The position numbers were made by a program, and so were the translations under genes. From Arctopsyche grandis (taxonomy: Eukaryota > Arthropoda > Insecta > Trichoptera > Hydropsychidae): a stretch of 64,000 nucleotides of DNA. The DNA is taken from positions 10,824,501-10,888,500 of the forward strand of contig NC_135367.1 of assembly GCF_051622035.1 (NCBI RefSeq), written 5' to 3'. Of this stretch, positions 34,629 to 58,550 are shown piece after piece. The notes beneath the pieces were generated by a model. It saw only the letters and a list, made by a program, of their open reading frames with translations, did no database searches and was not told the origin of the DNA. Each line of letters starts with the position of its first letter. The first letter of the stretch is position 1.

Positions 34629-36527
34629 ATGGCCACCACCATCATGGAGACGATCCTGCTCGGTTTGTTGTGCTTGGCGGCCTTCAGCGAGGCCATGCCC
34701 CAGTCGAAACCTCTTCGCAAGATCCACATCCAAGGCAGACCCATCGAAGGTCGAGAAATTAACAGAGACAGGACCTCCATCCCCAATGCCCCAGCTCTAG
34801 AAGAAGAGAGCAAATTGGAAGGTTTCAAAGCTTTGAATGTCGCTCCAGTCGTCGCACACAGGCGCACATCTGTAAGTAACCATTTTTACGAGGGTTTTCC
34901 ATGTTTTTCAATCTAATATATAATTTCGAAAGAGACTTTGTATGTAAGATTTAATGTATGTAAGGTTTGTGTGGTAGAATCAAGAAAAAACCTGTACATA
35001 TATTGTTTGTTATCGATATTTTCTCTTGGAAAACACATGAGTATTTAGCGCCATTTATTTAATAAATGAATTAGTTTTTCTATTACTGTTTTATATTGTT
35101 TGTAGGTATGTAGTTAGTTTTTAGCCCGATGAAATTTTCATCGGGTCTATTGCTAGTATTCAATATATAAACTTTACCACTGTTTATTGAACTGTAATTT
35201 TATATGAAAATGAAAACACCAGAGTTTCTGTTTTAAAAATATTAATTTATTTCATCACGTGTTGTTTGTACGTATGTACATACATTCACTTTGTAAACAT
35301 CATTGAAATTGACAATAGCTTCGTTAATGATGGTCATGTATAGGACTTCACATTGAATTTGATATATTTTTCGCACTAATTTAAGGGCTGGGCCGCACCG
35401 TGCAACTTTGTCGGCCGACTAGTTGCGCGACATGAAAAAATGTATGGAAATGTGTGCGACAAACAAATTGACGGATGTGGCAGGTCCCATCTACCTGCAT
35501 GCATTGGTCTAGTCGCCCTCAACCAAGTCGCTCGCAAGTCGCACGGTACGGCCCGGCACTATAGCAATAAAGCGGATTGACTATAAGTCACCAGGCCAAC
35601 TAATTTTTACAAGGCTTTTCTATGTTTTACTTCGCAAATGTTTGAGCTCAAATTCCTAGTCTTCCGATCGTTTTGAAACCTTGCCATATTGCGCGGTTTG
35701 GTCAACGGTGAAAATTTCAATCGATTTTTATAGTTCGATGGTGAAAAATAATCGTAATATACTGGTCTAAATTTGTCTAATTTTTGGAGATGGTGACGTT
35801 TGATAGCCAGTAGTCTTATATGTCTGACTTTCCGCCACCTTCTCGTTTTGTCAAATTTTAATTGTTTAAACGCCTATAACTTTATCTTTTTCACACTATA
35901 TCTTATAAAATTTGCATTATTGGCTCTCATTATCTCTCATGTATATTTTTACTTCGTCATATAATGAACGTTATTATTCTTACAAAGTATTCTTATTCTA
36001 CTGAAATATTTCAAGCCCTCACATAATATACGTAGTTATACATACATCAAAACCACTATTGTAAAATAATGCTCATCCACTGTTACAGGACGAAGAAGCT
36101 GAACTTTTCAGAAAGCAAGCTGAAGGTGCCCACTACTCTTTCGACAGCTCTATCGATGATGGCATCAATGGTCAGTCTCACTCACGCACAGAAACTAGGG
36201 ATGGTTTGAATGTACAAGGAATGTATTCGTACAATGATGGATATTATAAGAGGACTGTATACTATGAAGCTGATGATAAAGGATACAGAATTGTCAAGTA
36301 AGTAGATTTTTTTATTTCAGCTGCTTAAAGTACATACATACATACAAAGCTTAAACACATCTAAAATTGTTTACAGGGAAGAGAATGAACCAGTCGGAGA
36401 TGGTCCAGTCTACGACAAGAACGGTGAAGCATACGTGAAATCATCGCTTGGATCAGAGTACACAATTACAGTCGACGATATTCAGAAAGTTCCTGAAAAA
36501 ATAAATGTTCGCGTCGCCGATTCATAA
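34629..36527 (+). CDS. Cuticle protein with chitin-binding (R&R-like) motif, paralogue 2
   Basis: Secreted exoskeleton protein of about 200 aa. Exons are 34629-34871, 36089-36297 and 36377-36527. The start MATTIMETILLGLLCLAAFS is a signal peptide ending near SEAMP. A basic, Pro-containing linker follows (PLRKIHIQGRPIEGREINR), which the first paralogue lacks. The conserved core is in exon 2: GAHYSFDSSIDDGINGQS, ETRDGLNVQGMYSYNDG, VYYEADDKGYRIV. The phase-2 intron after the core and the next exon's opening EENEP match the paralogue at 30823. The 1.2-kb first intron contains a Helitron (34912-35156) and a MITE (35385-35560). AATAAA is at 36567. The gene ends tail to tail with the CNG channel gene, with 93 bases between stop codons. 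Confidence 0.85.
34912..35156 (+). mobile_element. Helitron inside a cuticle-gene intron, 245 bp
   Basis: Starts TCTAATATATAATTTCGAAA after A and ends CTAG before T at 35156. It has a textbook 3' hairpin at 35125-35145 (CCCGATGA...TCATCGGG). The 5' end equals that of 14156 and 33180 but the 3' end belongs to a different type. Confidence 0.75.
35385..35560. mobile_element. GC-rich MITE, about 175 bp, in the same intron
   Basis: The left end GGGCTGGGCCGCACCGTGCA pairs with the right end GCACGGTACGGCCCGGCAC in reverse complement. The interior includes GTCGGCCGACTAG and AGTCGCTCGCAAGTCGCAC. TTAA precedes the left end but is not repeated on the right. Confidence 0.55.
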
Positions 36528-36620
36528 ATATTATATATTTATAGCTAATTGTTTAAATTAATGATAAATAAAAACACTTGTACATAAACTGCACAAACTT
36601 TAAAAAATCACAAATGATTT

Positions 36621-39600
36621 TCAATCCTCTTTTTCGTGCAGTTGAATTGGCCTAAAACCGAGCAATTTTTCCTCAACTTCAGGTCTGTAGGGTTTTACTG
36701 TTTTTACATCGATGAACCTGTTATGGTTTGGAAATTTCCCTCTTCCAAAATTCTTTGGCATAGCACGTCGTTCTATTTTTTCAAAATAGCTTTTAAGATC
36801 TTCGCAACCATACAAAATGTCGTCGTTAATATTTTCTAATTCCGTACATGGAATGATTTCTTCTTGAGAGGAAACTGAATACGTAGCATTAATCTACAAA
36901 GTTACATATGGATTAAAATATGTATTACACATATTACACATTTATAAATAAAAAACCTCGTTATAATGTTGTTCGGTTGAAACTTCAGATTCAGGAGGAG
37001 ATGACGGTGATGATATAATTTCAGATTCTTGATTTGCTTTATCACGAGCAGCATTTATATCCATTAAATCGTTTGCCCTTTTTAATAACAACTGTTGAGC
37101 TTCTGGATAGTAATCCAGCACAGAATTAAAGTCAAATTTGTTCAAAACGAATATATTGGTAAATGAACGGGATCTGAATGAAATAAAATACTTTAAAAAA
37201 TAGTTCTACATGATTTATGTAATTATTCAGGAATAGCCAAACTTAAAATACCTAACATCAGCAGTTCTACGGTTGATACCGTTTATATTCAGAAGACTAA
37301 TTTCACCAAATACCGAACCTTCTTGAAGAGTTGCTATGACTTCACTGTTATCAGATCCACTCATAACCTAAAACGACACAATTTATATAAAAACTACTAA
37401 ATTCGCTACTTTTGAAAACATCACAGAACATACTTCAACTTCCCCTCTCTTCAAAATATACATCTCCCTTCCAACGTCTCCCTTCCGACAGATTATATCT
37501 CCTGGCAAGAAGATTACAGACCTCAACTTCAAAACGAGATCTCGCAGCACTGCCTGTTCGCAATCAGTGAACAATTTAACTTTGCTTAAAGTCTGGATGT
37601 GCATACTGATGGCCAATTCAGTTTTAAGATTTACTGGCAAATCGTCAAGCGCTCTAGAATCATCTAAAAAAAACAATAAATAAAAACAATACATTGAAAA
37701 ACGTATCAAAAAATCAGTGCAAAAATTATACCCAAAGTTCCATGCTGTTTCCAAGTAAAGTCAAACCAAGATGTGACCCTGTTTTGCAAATCAATGGGTA
37801 TGTTCAATTCGCGCATACACTTCATTGTCTCCGCCAGAAGCTTCCTATACTCGGTCTGTACAAGTTTAACCAATCGATTTATCTCGAACCATAAAACCCG
37901 TGTATTACGTGCAATAGAAAAGAACTAACCTGCGATTTAGTAGCGGTAATTATGATGTACCTTATTTGACCTACTAGGAGGGCAAACACGCAAACCCCCA
38001 TTAACCAAGCGAACGTCATGTAAACATACTCCAATTTGTTTTCCGGTTTGGGATTCTTGCCTATGGAAGTCGAAGTTTTCGTAGCAAAATAGAAACATCT
38101 GACGTAAGCATTTCCTTCGCCGTTGTAGACCCAGCCGTTGTAACCGATTCCTTCGAACGAGCTCATCATGTAATAGGAGCAAGCGTTCAGATGGATCAAA
38201 TAGAATGTGTAAATCAACGTGCGAGCCACTCGAATCTGAACAAGTATAAAAATACACAAGGAATTAGGATTAAATAGCGCATTGTACACGATTGTAAATA
38301 TTAATTAAAGGAGGACCATTTTATGTTGAGAATCGCTGAAACAAGTGTCACTTTTTTACATCCATAAAATTATATTTGCTGTCAAAATAACATCAATGAA
38401 TCTAATATATTTTAATATTCCTCAATAATATAACAATATTTGTACTATCGAGGAAATTTTCTATACGTTCCATAATTGTAAGCAAAATTAATAAACAAAT
38501 TTAATTATGGTTTTGGCTATTTGTAGGTACCATATCTGCGAATTATTGGCTATTTGCAGGTACTATATCTGCAAATTATTGGCTATTTGCAGGTACTATA
38601 TCTGCGACAGGCGCAAAGCCTTCTGCGCATGTGCGTGAACTTATAATCCGATTATAATTACTTACATTTAATGTATGCTAGACTTGTTTAATCAATCGTT
38701 CATTATACATGAGGCAAATAAATTTCGCACGTTATTATAATAGATTTATATCATTTAGCTAGTTCGAACTAAATTTTAAGAGGTTTAAAACAAAATTTTA
38801 ACAGTAAACACGTTGACAGTGACAGTTCACGCGCATGTGCAGAAGGCTTTGCGCCTGTCGCAGATATAGTACCTGCAAATAGCCAATAATTCGGAGATAT
38901 AGTACCCGCAAATAGCCAATAATTTGCAGATATAGTACCTGCAAATAGCCACAACCTTTAATAATTATTTGAAAAAAATATATATTTACGAATGATTATC
39001 CTTTTGATAACAAAATCTAATCTTTGCGTATTTTATCGTCATTTAGTTCGTCAGTTAATAATAATCGTAACAGTATTTGAGTAAAGAAACTTATTGAATT
39101 TTTTTATTATGCTGAAAGAACTACATATATATGATTTACAATAGAATCGATTCAGCCATTGCCAAATTAAAAACCTTCATTTCCATAAACAAACAGATAA
39201 GTACATATATAAAGAAGAGATAAAATTAAATACTCACAATCAATGGAGAAGACAACATTTTATCTAAAGAGTTGAAGAATTGGGAAAAAGTTTGCGCTTT
39301 GCACATGCGTGGAAGCCGCAAAACTACAGCTGATGTACCAAAGTATAAATATAAAATTTCAAGCGGCAAAAGTGATATAACATCCATCTGAAAATTAATA
39401 ATATATAAATCAAATTTATAATTAAAATTCAATATTATCCAACAATAAAACAACATACCTTGAACAAAAACGATCTGTGATAATTCTCTTTGGTGATTTG
39501 CGGATCTTTGATCCAACATCCGTCGGTGATGAAGGAGACGCGAGGCTTCATCATCACGACGTCGATCAAATAAATGACATCGCAAACAGCGTCGAACACC

Positions 39601-42175
39601 AACCAAATTGGCGTGTTTTCTGGAGTTTGGTAAGGAAACGATGCTCTCAAAGGGACGACGATCAAATTGTATATGTAGCACAAGGAGACCGTGAACAGCC
39701 ACATGAAGTGCATGACACCTGCAATGAATGATAATGAATACATGATCGTATCGTCTGTAATCCATGACCTGTATTGGTATTGAGTATCACCGTGAGGATC
39801 GATAACTGAGCGACAGTTTGCGAAATTCAATATCTCCTTGAATGTGTACTTCCTTCCGCAACAGGATATCGGAAATTGCATTTCCGATTCTTCCGCTGGG
39901 AACCTGCGATAATAAAAATAATTCGATTCGATGTTCATTTTATAAATACAGGTAGAAAAAAATGTGGTGTATTTACTGCTGCTCGTTCTGATTGTCTTGG
40001 TTTGCAGATCTGTCTTTGGACTGTTTGGAGATTGAAAATCTTCCAGTAATTCGCTGCAAGAAAGAACCAACCATTTCCCGATTGTTTTCATCAGTACTAA
40101 AATTCAAATAAATAATATTGGCTTCAATATTTAAACTACACAATTACGATTGGATATGTCCAACAATGTCGAAGTGCCCATTATTTTCATATTTTGGTTT
40201 GAAAGACGACAGGTACAATATCGCAGGCCCGGCCCGAGGGTATATGGCTACCCTAGGCAAATAGGTTTAAGCGTCCCCCTATTAAATTTTTAAGCAATAA
40301 ATTTCGTGAAAGATCTTGAAATTTTATGTTGAAGAAAAATATATTAAGACAAAAAAAAGTTTTTTAAAAACATAACTCTTCTATAATTTGTATATAAAAT
40401 TATTATTTTGAATAAAAACAATAATTTTATTTTACTACCGCCATCTATGTTTAAAACTAATAAACAAACGATGGATAAACGTCAACGACTATCTCGCCGG
40501 GCAGATATCAAACGCGTCTTACACGTTATTTTTGCACCATCGTAATGGCGGAGAATCCATTTACTTATATTGATGACCAAAATGAGCAATATGACAGAAG
40601 TATGAAAACGATCGGATAAGAGGCAAACTTTTTCCTGAATTGTAATCGTAAGTGAAACGTAAAGGAGGTATGTAATAATAATAATAATAATAATAAAAAC
40701 AAAACCTAGCAACGTCGGCCCTAGGTATATGTATGTATCTGCCTATTCCTAAATCCAAACAATAAACATCTACATATATAATATACCCTTTTTTAGCACA
40801 AATTCATTAACGGTCTTAATTACAGTACCATATACATAGATAGCATACCAAGTTTGATAGTCCAAATTTGATCTTACACAATTTAGGGATTCCAAAATAA
40901 CCGACATTTGTCATCTATTTATTTAAGCAATTACTGCAGTAAAATTTAATTAATTACCTATAAAATTTAATCAATTGATTTAATTACTATTGTAAGTCAG
41001 GAGAAAAATATTATAAATTTTCATATTATAAAATACTAGCTGTATTAATCGGCTTCGCTCGGTATTTGTAATATTAACTGCTTAAACATGACTAATCTAA
41101 TATTAAACAGTTTATTCAGAAAAAAGAAAATAATAATAATAAATTTTGTTTTTTTTACTTATTTTTTTGCCTTCTAGGGCTTCGCCCTCAGCGCCCCCTG
41201 AACCTTTTGCCGTCAATCGCTTTGCCCTCGGCGGCTCCTGAGCCTTTGCCATCTAGGGCTTAGCCCTCGGCGCTCCCCTGAGCCTTTGCCCTTTAAAAAA
41301 TAAATCGAATCGGCGCCTATGAATCTAAAAAAAAAATCGAATCATTGGTCGATGACGGCTGCGCCCCCTGCCCCCCCTTCTGGACCCCATGGCCCCCAAC
41401 AAAAATGTTGACTCATTTTTCGACCAATTCATATAAACTGGCGAATGTTTTCTTCTAAAAAAATTCAACTAACATAAATTTGAAACGAATATATGTATGT
41501 ATATTCAGTACTACCAATACTTCATTCTGTACTGCCGGTAGTACCGAAGGTCGAATTCTGACCAAAAACTGGTAGAACCGGTTTCGGCAGTACCGGTATT
41601 GGAATCCCTATGTACGCATATACATTATCTTATATGCATATTATGTATATAAAATATTATATAGGTATACAAAAACCTTTGCTGGTTTCTTTTCAATGAG
41701 TGTCGCTGAATAAGAAACTCGTAACGACTCTGCGTGATACTATTATTAGTCGTAACTGCCCATTGTTATCTTTGATAATTAAATACAAATTGAATTAAAA
41801 ACATTGACACAATCAATAATATCGTAATTTTCAAACGTAGACAAGGACACTTATACATACATATGTATGTACATCTATGTATGTACATATATCTCGTACC
41901 TTTCTTCGATTTTATCGTCATCTTCGTCGCCTGAACACGCTCGAATCGGATTACAAGCAGGAGTAACCAAATATGGTTCCACTTTACACGAATTGAACAC
42001 TGCGATTGGTTCAGAGCTCGTAGATTCTCTCAATCGAAGCCTGAAATGATGTTTTATTGATATTTTCTATATTTTCATTTTTTTATTTGGAATTCTTATT
42101 AAGTTTACCATTTCCGGATGAACGACTTCGGAGTTTGAGATGAGGGCGTATCCTCTGTCCATGCATCCACATTAT
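36621..42175 (-). CDS. Cyclic nucleotide-gated channel, beta-subunit-like (5' end not determined)
   Basis: CNG channels are plasma-membrane cation channels opened by cGMP/cAMP, used in sensory signalling. Exons on the minus strand: 42175-42109, 42040-41900, 40096-39977, 39903-39459, 39387-39238, 38235-37930, 37855-37732, 37663-37434, 37367-37252, 37173-36957, 36893-36621. All phases agree, giving about 729 aa without the first exon. Landmarks: KSFIRKWLRLRES; S1-S3 ([32 protein letters not shown]); [17 protein letters not shown]4-like [13 protein letters not shown]5; pore [19 protein letters not shown]6 [13 protein letters not shown]. The C-linker and cyclic-nucleotide domain follow ([39 protein letters not shown]). 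The overall match is closest to CNGB subunits. The first coding exon is not secure: ATG at about 42280 with a weak donor is possible. The pore residue is unusual (see findings). Confidence 0.85.
38509..38956. mobile_element. Foldback/Mutator-like element, 448 bp, in a CNG intron
   Basis: Two arms of about 132 bp (38509-38640 and 38825-38956) are inverted copies. Each arm holds three tandem subrepeats of about 33 bp (GGCTATTTGCAGGTACTATA then TCTGCAAATTATT) followed by GCGCAAAGCCTTCTGCGC. The flanks TTTAATTAT (38500-38508) and TTTAATAAT (38957-38965) differ by one base, a likely 9-bp target duplication. Long inverted repeats made of subrepeats with 9-bp duplications characterise Foldback and Mutator-like elements. 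Confidence 0.75.
40350..40695. repeat. Repeat R copy 1 (about 330 bp) with terminal TAA microsatellite
   Basis: Shares AAAATTATTATTTTGAATAA, ACTACCGCCATCTATG, GTAATGGCGGAG, ATTGATGACCAAAATGAGCA and AAACTTTTTCCTGAATTG with the arms at 57455 and, reversed, 59178. It ends in GGAGGTATG followed by a (TAA)n run at about 40671-40695. It lies in a CNG intron. Confidence 0.65.
41036..41400 (-). mobile_element. Helitron 3' end (minus) with adjoining GC-rich minisatellite
   Basis: CTAG at 41036-41039 followed by CGGCTTCGCTCGGTATTTG is the reverse complement of the 3' end at 14374/33411. At about 41168-41295 there are three units of about 40 bp (TTTGCC, then TAGGGCTTCGCCCTCAGCGC, then CTGAGCC), each with a GGGC..GCCC stem. 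The minisatellite is followed by another C-rich stretch near 41360. Confidence 0.6.
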
Positions 42176-44398
42176 CTGAAGGCCCTTGTTCCCTCATTAT
42201 ATGTAGCTTTTGACTTAAGGGTACTTTATTTACTAAAATCATTAATGCTTCTTAAAACTTTGATTGCGAACGTTCATTTTAACCCGTGCGAGTCAACTAA
42301 AACCGATCTAGCAACAGGTGGTCTCCGTTCGGAGTTCGTTTTTTGCAGGACACTTTCTCAATTTTTGGTGTAGTTTTCGGTGAATTTCACTAGTGCGATT
42401 TGTCAATCGATTGAATTTACTAATATGCGGGTATAACTGTACTGTTTTTTCTTTCGCGGGCAGGATAATACGATATTTAACGAGTGAACACGTCTAAAGG
42501 TTAATTGCAACTGTCGTATGTATGTACTACTGAGCAATGGGGGGTTTGATGGAGGCATGCGCATTGGAAACAATACTCACAGAAATAGATTCTATTTGCT
42601 CTGTGTATACTACTTTTATAATTACAATGACGCACATATCTTCTTGATTGTGAGAGTATTGCATTTTGTGAGGAAATTATTCTGGGAAAAAAAACAATTG
42701 TGGGAATGATCATGGAAAATTTACAGGTGCTCGGTGTTAGAATAAATTTAATATTTTTGAGCAGTTTTATTTAAAAAGAAGGTTTTCCATTTTTGTATTT
42801 CCTTAAAAAATTGTTCTCATCGATGATTTATCAAATCTTTTTATTGTTCATATATTACGTATGTTAAGGTGACCATTCGTACTGTTTTTGCCAGTACAGT
42901 ACTGGTTTTTCGAGTATCTGTCCTGGTAAGTCGTGAAATAAAACCAGTACACTTCTTTTATCTTATAGATGAATTTAAATTTATGTATGTACAAAGCCTT
43001 CAGTAAAATGTCTCTACAACAATATTGGCAAATTAGTCAAATATTATCTTCGTTTACCGGGAACATATGCATCTGCCGAAGGACATTTTTCTTCGTTGAA
43101 CAATATGTGGTCCAGTGATAAAAACGCAATATTGAATGTTATAACTCTAAAATGTTTGCTAATCGATAAGAATAATTTAAATCAGTTCTGTGTAGAATTT
43201 TATACGAGCATTCAAGGAAATTAATTATTTCTGTTAGTATTTAATAATGGAAGTATTAAGAATAAAAATGGAAGTATTTTTTTTTGGTAAAATTTCTTGG
43301 TTTGCTATTTGAAAAAAAAAAGGTTACCTTAACATATGTATGTACATCCTAAGTATATTCTAATAGCTAGTGATCCAATGATCATAATCTATTTTAATAC
43401 ATATTTAAAACATTATCTTATTTTTATATAGATATATTTAAAACATAATAAAAAAAAAGTTCAGAAACCTATTTACAATTGTTGTATTAAGAGGGCTGGA
43501 CAGTAGCGCCTTGTCCATACAAACGTACTATACTTCTCCCTATGGATATCCACCATTGGGATGCATCTATCGTTTTACTTTTTTGATTAGTTATTTTTTA
43601 TAGGTGCTAGGAGCCGCCAAGCATCTATAAAATCGCTTCTTTTTTACACCCACGAAAAGAGTCCAGCGTGCTTATTTAAAAGTCTATTTAAAAAAAAATA
43701 CGCGTACAGTTGCATAGAAAATATCTTATACCGTTGATGAAGTTTTTTTAAAAATTGGTCCAGTTTCGGAGGAGAAAATTGGAGAATACGAAACCTCGAT
43801 TTTGTCGATTTAAAATACGTATTATCTGGTCGAAGCGCAACTGTCGCATTCACTCAATATATATATTGATATACATATATTGTCGCATTCACTCAACATA
43901 TATATCGAAAAAAGGAACGGCAACAAAATTAAGGTTTCGGGTGGACAGCCCTCTTAATTTCTTCCCGTCAAGGTTGCCCTGGAAAATTTTCCACAGATTG
44001 AAATTTTTGTTTACGTACGATTTTCTATTCAAGAAACCTTTGAAAATACATTTTAAATATCGTCTTGATGTTTTACATACAATTTTAATTATCCCATATC
44101 AAAGATAACTTATTGTTATAAAAACCTTTTAAATTTGTATTTCAGATCTACAATAGTGAATCTGACAGAATTACTGAAAACATTAATTGATAAAAAAATT
44201 AAATATAATGGTTTGCATCTATGGTTTGAATTAGTAATAGTTAGTTGTCAATAGGTGGTGTAAAAAATATTCAATAAATATTACACGCATACACTACCAC
44301 ATTCCTATTGGAGAAGCATAGCACGTTGCCGTTTGCTGTCAGTTGCATCAGCAAGATAAAACCATCTGAAGTGTTTCGACTAAGCTGGTCCAGCCACC
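42176..44398. other. Spacer between CNG channel and EPRS
   Basis: The missing first exon and promoter of the CNG gene should lie here. 43365-43480 is a LINE-tail repeat (minus orientation), and 43491-43953 is a TTAA element. The rest is AT-rich. A fragment at 43010-43215 reads like a degraded transposase C-terminus across frame breaks (hAT-like wording), but too weakly to call. Confidence 0.45.
43491..43953. mobile_element. piggyBac-like TTAA element, 463 bp
   Basis: TTAA (43487-43490) precedes GAGGGCTGGACAGTAGC and TTAA (43954-43957) follows GGTGGACAGCCCTC, so GAGGGCTG termini are inverted and the 4-bp target is duplicated exactly. Small frames inside are not transposase-like. Confidence 0.72.
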
Positions 44399-56188
<11,790 letters not shown>

Positions 56189-57454
56189 TGTATCATTTTT
56201 TTTTAATTCATAATATGATTCTTCGCTTGAAAAAAAAACACACACACACACATTGACTGACTTTAATTCTCATTTTATACATGTGCTTTTTGTAAAAATT
56301 GTGTTTTATTTTATTTATTTACAATGTAAGATAAAATAATAAAAAAATCTTTACATATTTTATTTGTCGTTTTTGCCACGAGGTGTTAAAATTTGAACAA
56401 TGACTAGTTTTTTTTCACGACAGTTTTAATAAACACGCATTATGGAATACGTGAATGCAGTAAAAAATGTGATTAAGTATAAAAATCATTTTAATTATAA
56501 ATAATCAATAATCTTAAGTATTCTACGTCAAACATTTAAATATTTGTGTGTACGAGTGGTGAGGTCGCACTTGTTGATTTTCATCTTTTGTAGAAGACAT
56601 TTTTTGGCCCTGGCTTACTTAAAGGCAGTTTAAATAATTGCATATATGTATTGTGAAGTTTTTCATTGAAATACACGAGTTCATTTTGATAGCAAAAGAT
56701 TCAACTTCAAGGATTTGTGGAATATACCAAACAAGAAGATTCGTTCAATCACCTTTAACATTTTCTTATATGCAACATAATACATAGTAGTTTTTATTAC
56801 TTCAAAATACACATAAAACAATCTTGAATTTCTTAGAAAATCGTATGTGTGTTATGAAAAAAGAAGGAAAAAGGAAAATTTATTAGAAAAAGCTGACGCC
56901 AATATTTAATTAACACCAGTACATATATTTTAAGTGTTTAAGTCAACAATAACACTTGACTCGTTCTATGGATTTTGAAAGAATATGATAAAAAAATTAT
57001 ATTCATAAGAAATCGATAGGATAAAGTTAATCGATCATGAATTCCAAAGTACATTATTCTTTTGTTATTATACAGAAATATTGTATCTGTCCGTTATATA
57101 AGTATATAAAATATACAAAAATGTAATTATGAAGTTTATTCTGACGTAATAATAAAAAAATCAATACATATACAAATTGCATTGAAAGCACTTGTGTATT
57201 TGAAATTAGCAAAGTAAAACAGAATAGCCTTGTAAAAGGTCTTCTACTGTAATAGTAATTGTATTAAGTCCAAAGTTTGTTCTGTGGCGAGTGTTTTACC
57301 GGTAAGTCCTACACCCAACGAAAAATTAGATAATTATCACACAATTAAATTGAAAATAACAAAAAATCTAACACGCAGTTTTACAAAGTATTTCCCACGT
57401 AATTTGAAAAAAAACGGAACAACGAAAATAATAATATATGATGAAAAATAATAG

Positions 57455-57785
57455 TAATGGAAAAAAAAGTTTTTAAAAACATACCTCTTGTATAATTTGT
57501 ATATAAAATTATTATTTTGAATAAAAACACCAATATTTTTTTTTTACTACCGCCATCTATGTATAAAATTAATGAATACCAACTGTCACCGAGATCAAAA
57601 ATCTTCGGACCTGAAATGCTTCTTATACGATATTTTATCTCTATCGTAATGGCGGAGGCTCCATTTACTTATATTGATGACCAAAATGAGCAATATGGCA
57701 AAGTATGAAAACGATCGGATAAGAGGCAAACTTTTTCCTGAATTGTAATCGTGAAGTGAAACGTAAACGAGGTATGTAAAAAAAA
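57455..57785 (+). repeat. Repeat R copy 2 (left arm of large inverted repeat)
   Basis: Contains ACTACCGCCATCTATGTATA, CACCGAGATCAAAAATCTTC, GAAATGCTTCTTATACGATA, GTAATGGCGGAGGC, ATTGATGACCAAAATGAGCA and AAACTTTTTCCTGAATTG. The same order appears reversed at 59178-59605. It preserves the empty site CTTATACG (57622-57629) of the MITE found in the right arm. Confidence 0.75.
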
Positions 57786-58221
57786 TATGAACAGGCAGGG
57801 GCGACTCGTCTTTAAGGGCAACCGGAGCACTACCCCACATGATTTTTTTCCGGGGCACTGCCCCACATGAATTATTGGTGACTCGTTAATAATCAACAAG
57901 TGTTTTTTTATCCCGCTCACCACACGGTGAGCAGATTCTGTTCGTAGTTCAGTTTGGGGCAGACGCTTATCTGCTGTGGTCCCGTGGTCGCCAGCTTCAG
58001 TTTACCTGCTACTCTGTCACTTGCGAATGGAGTCACTGCGTCACTGTGTGTGGAGTGTAGACGGTCGTTCGAGGCAAATAAAAAATATCCGTAGTTCCGT
58101 ATACAGAATGCCTTTGCTATATTTATCTAAAAAAACTAATAATTTGCACATGATGATAATGTCATTAATAATAAGAGAAAATGTGGAAATTAGCATACTG
58201 TTTAAAAATAAACAGTTCGAT

Positions 58222-58408
58222 GATTATTCCGCAAAAAGCGGTCTCGCGCAAGTCACTAAAATCTCGATCACGGAACATCTGGCACCCAAAAACTCCATCA
58301 ATCGAAAGCTATCAACGCGAAATACCGCACTAACGAGAACCGGAGTGCCAGATGTTCCGTGATCGAGATTTTAGTAACTTGCGCGACATCGCTTTTTGCG
58401 GAATAATC
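58222..58408. mobile_element. Foldback MITE, 187 bp, arms about 63 bp
   Basis: Left arm GATTATTCCGCAAAAAGCGG, CTCGCGCAAGTCACTAAAAT, CTCGATCACGGAACATCTGG pairs with the right arm almost base for base (two or three differences). The 60-bp loop contains CAATCGAAAGCTATCAACG. No target-site duplication was recognised. Confidence 0.7.
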
Positions 58409-58550
58409 CTTTGACCAAAATAAACATGTATTTAGTGGTATAGAATTATGAAAGTGGCCAATAACTATACCCTGGCCAACACGACAGTCGTTGGTGATTT
58501 GGATTAATGTTGCTATTAACGCCAACTTACGGTCAATCATTATGTTGATA

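Noticed and set aside
38515-38950. Repeats with regular spacing resembling a CRISPR array
   Set aside because: Units are in inverted arms with no unique spacers, inside an insect intron. They are subrepeats of a foldback element.
39435-40091. Continuous 218-aa minus frame across 39904-39976
   Set aside because: The part above 39977 is in the wrong frame for the channel. Splicing 39977 to 39903 gives a phase-consistent protein (QFPAEESE), so the through-reading frame is fortuitous.
42279-42300. ATG as the first codon of the CNG gene
   Set aside because: It could join in phase to the exon ending at 42175 only through a weak GTTTTA donor, so it was not accepted as the start.
43010-43215. Possible degraded transposase C-terminus
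   Set aside because: Only weak wording similarity across frame breaks, and no terminal repeats could be tied to it.
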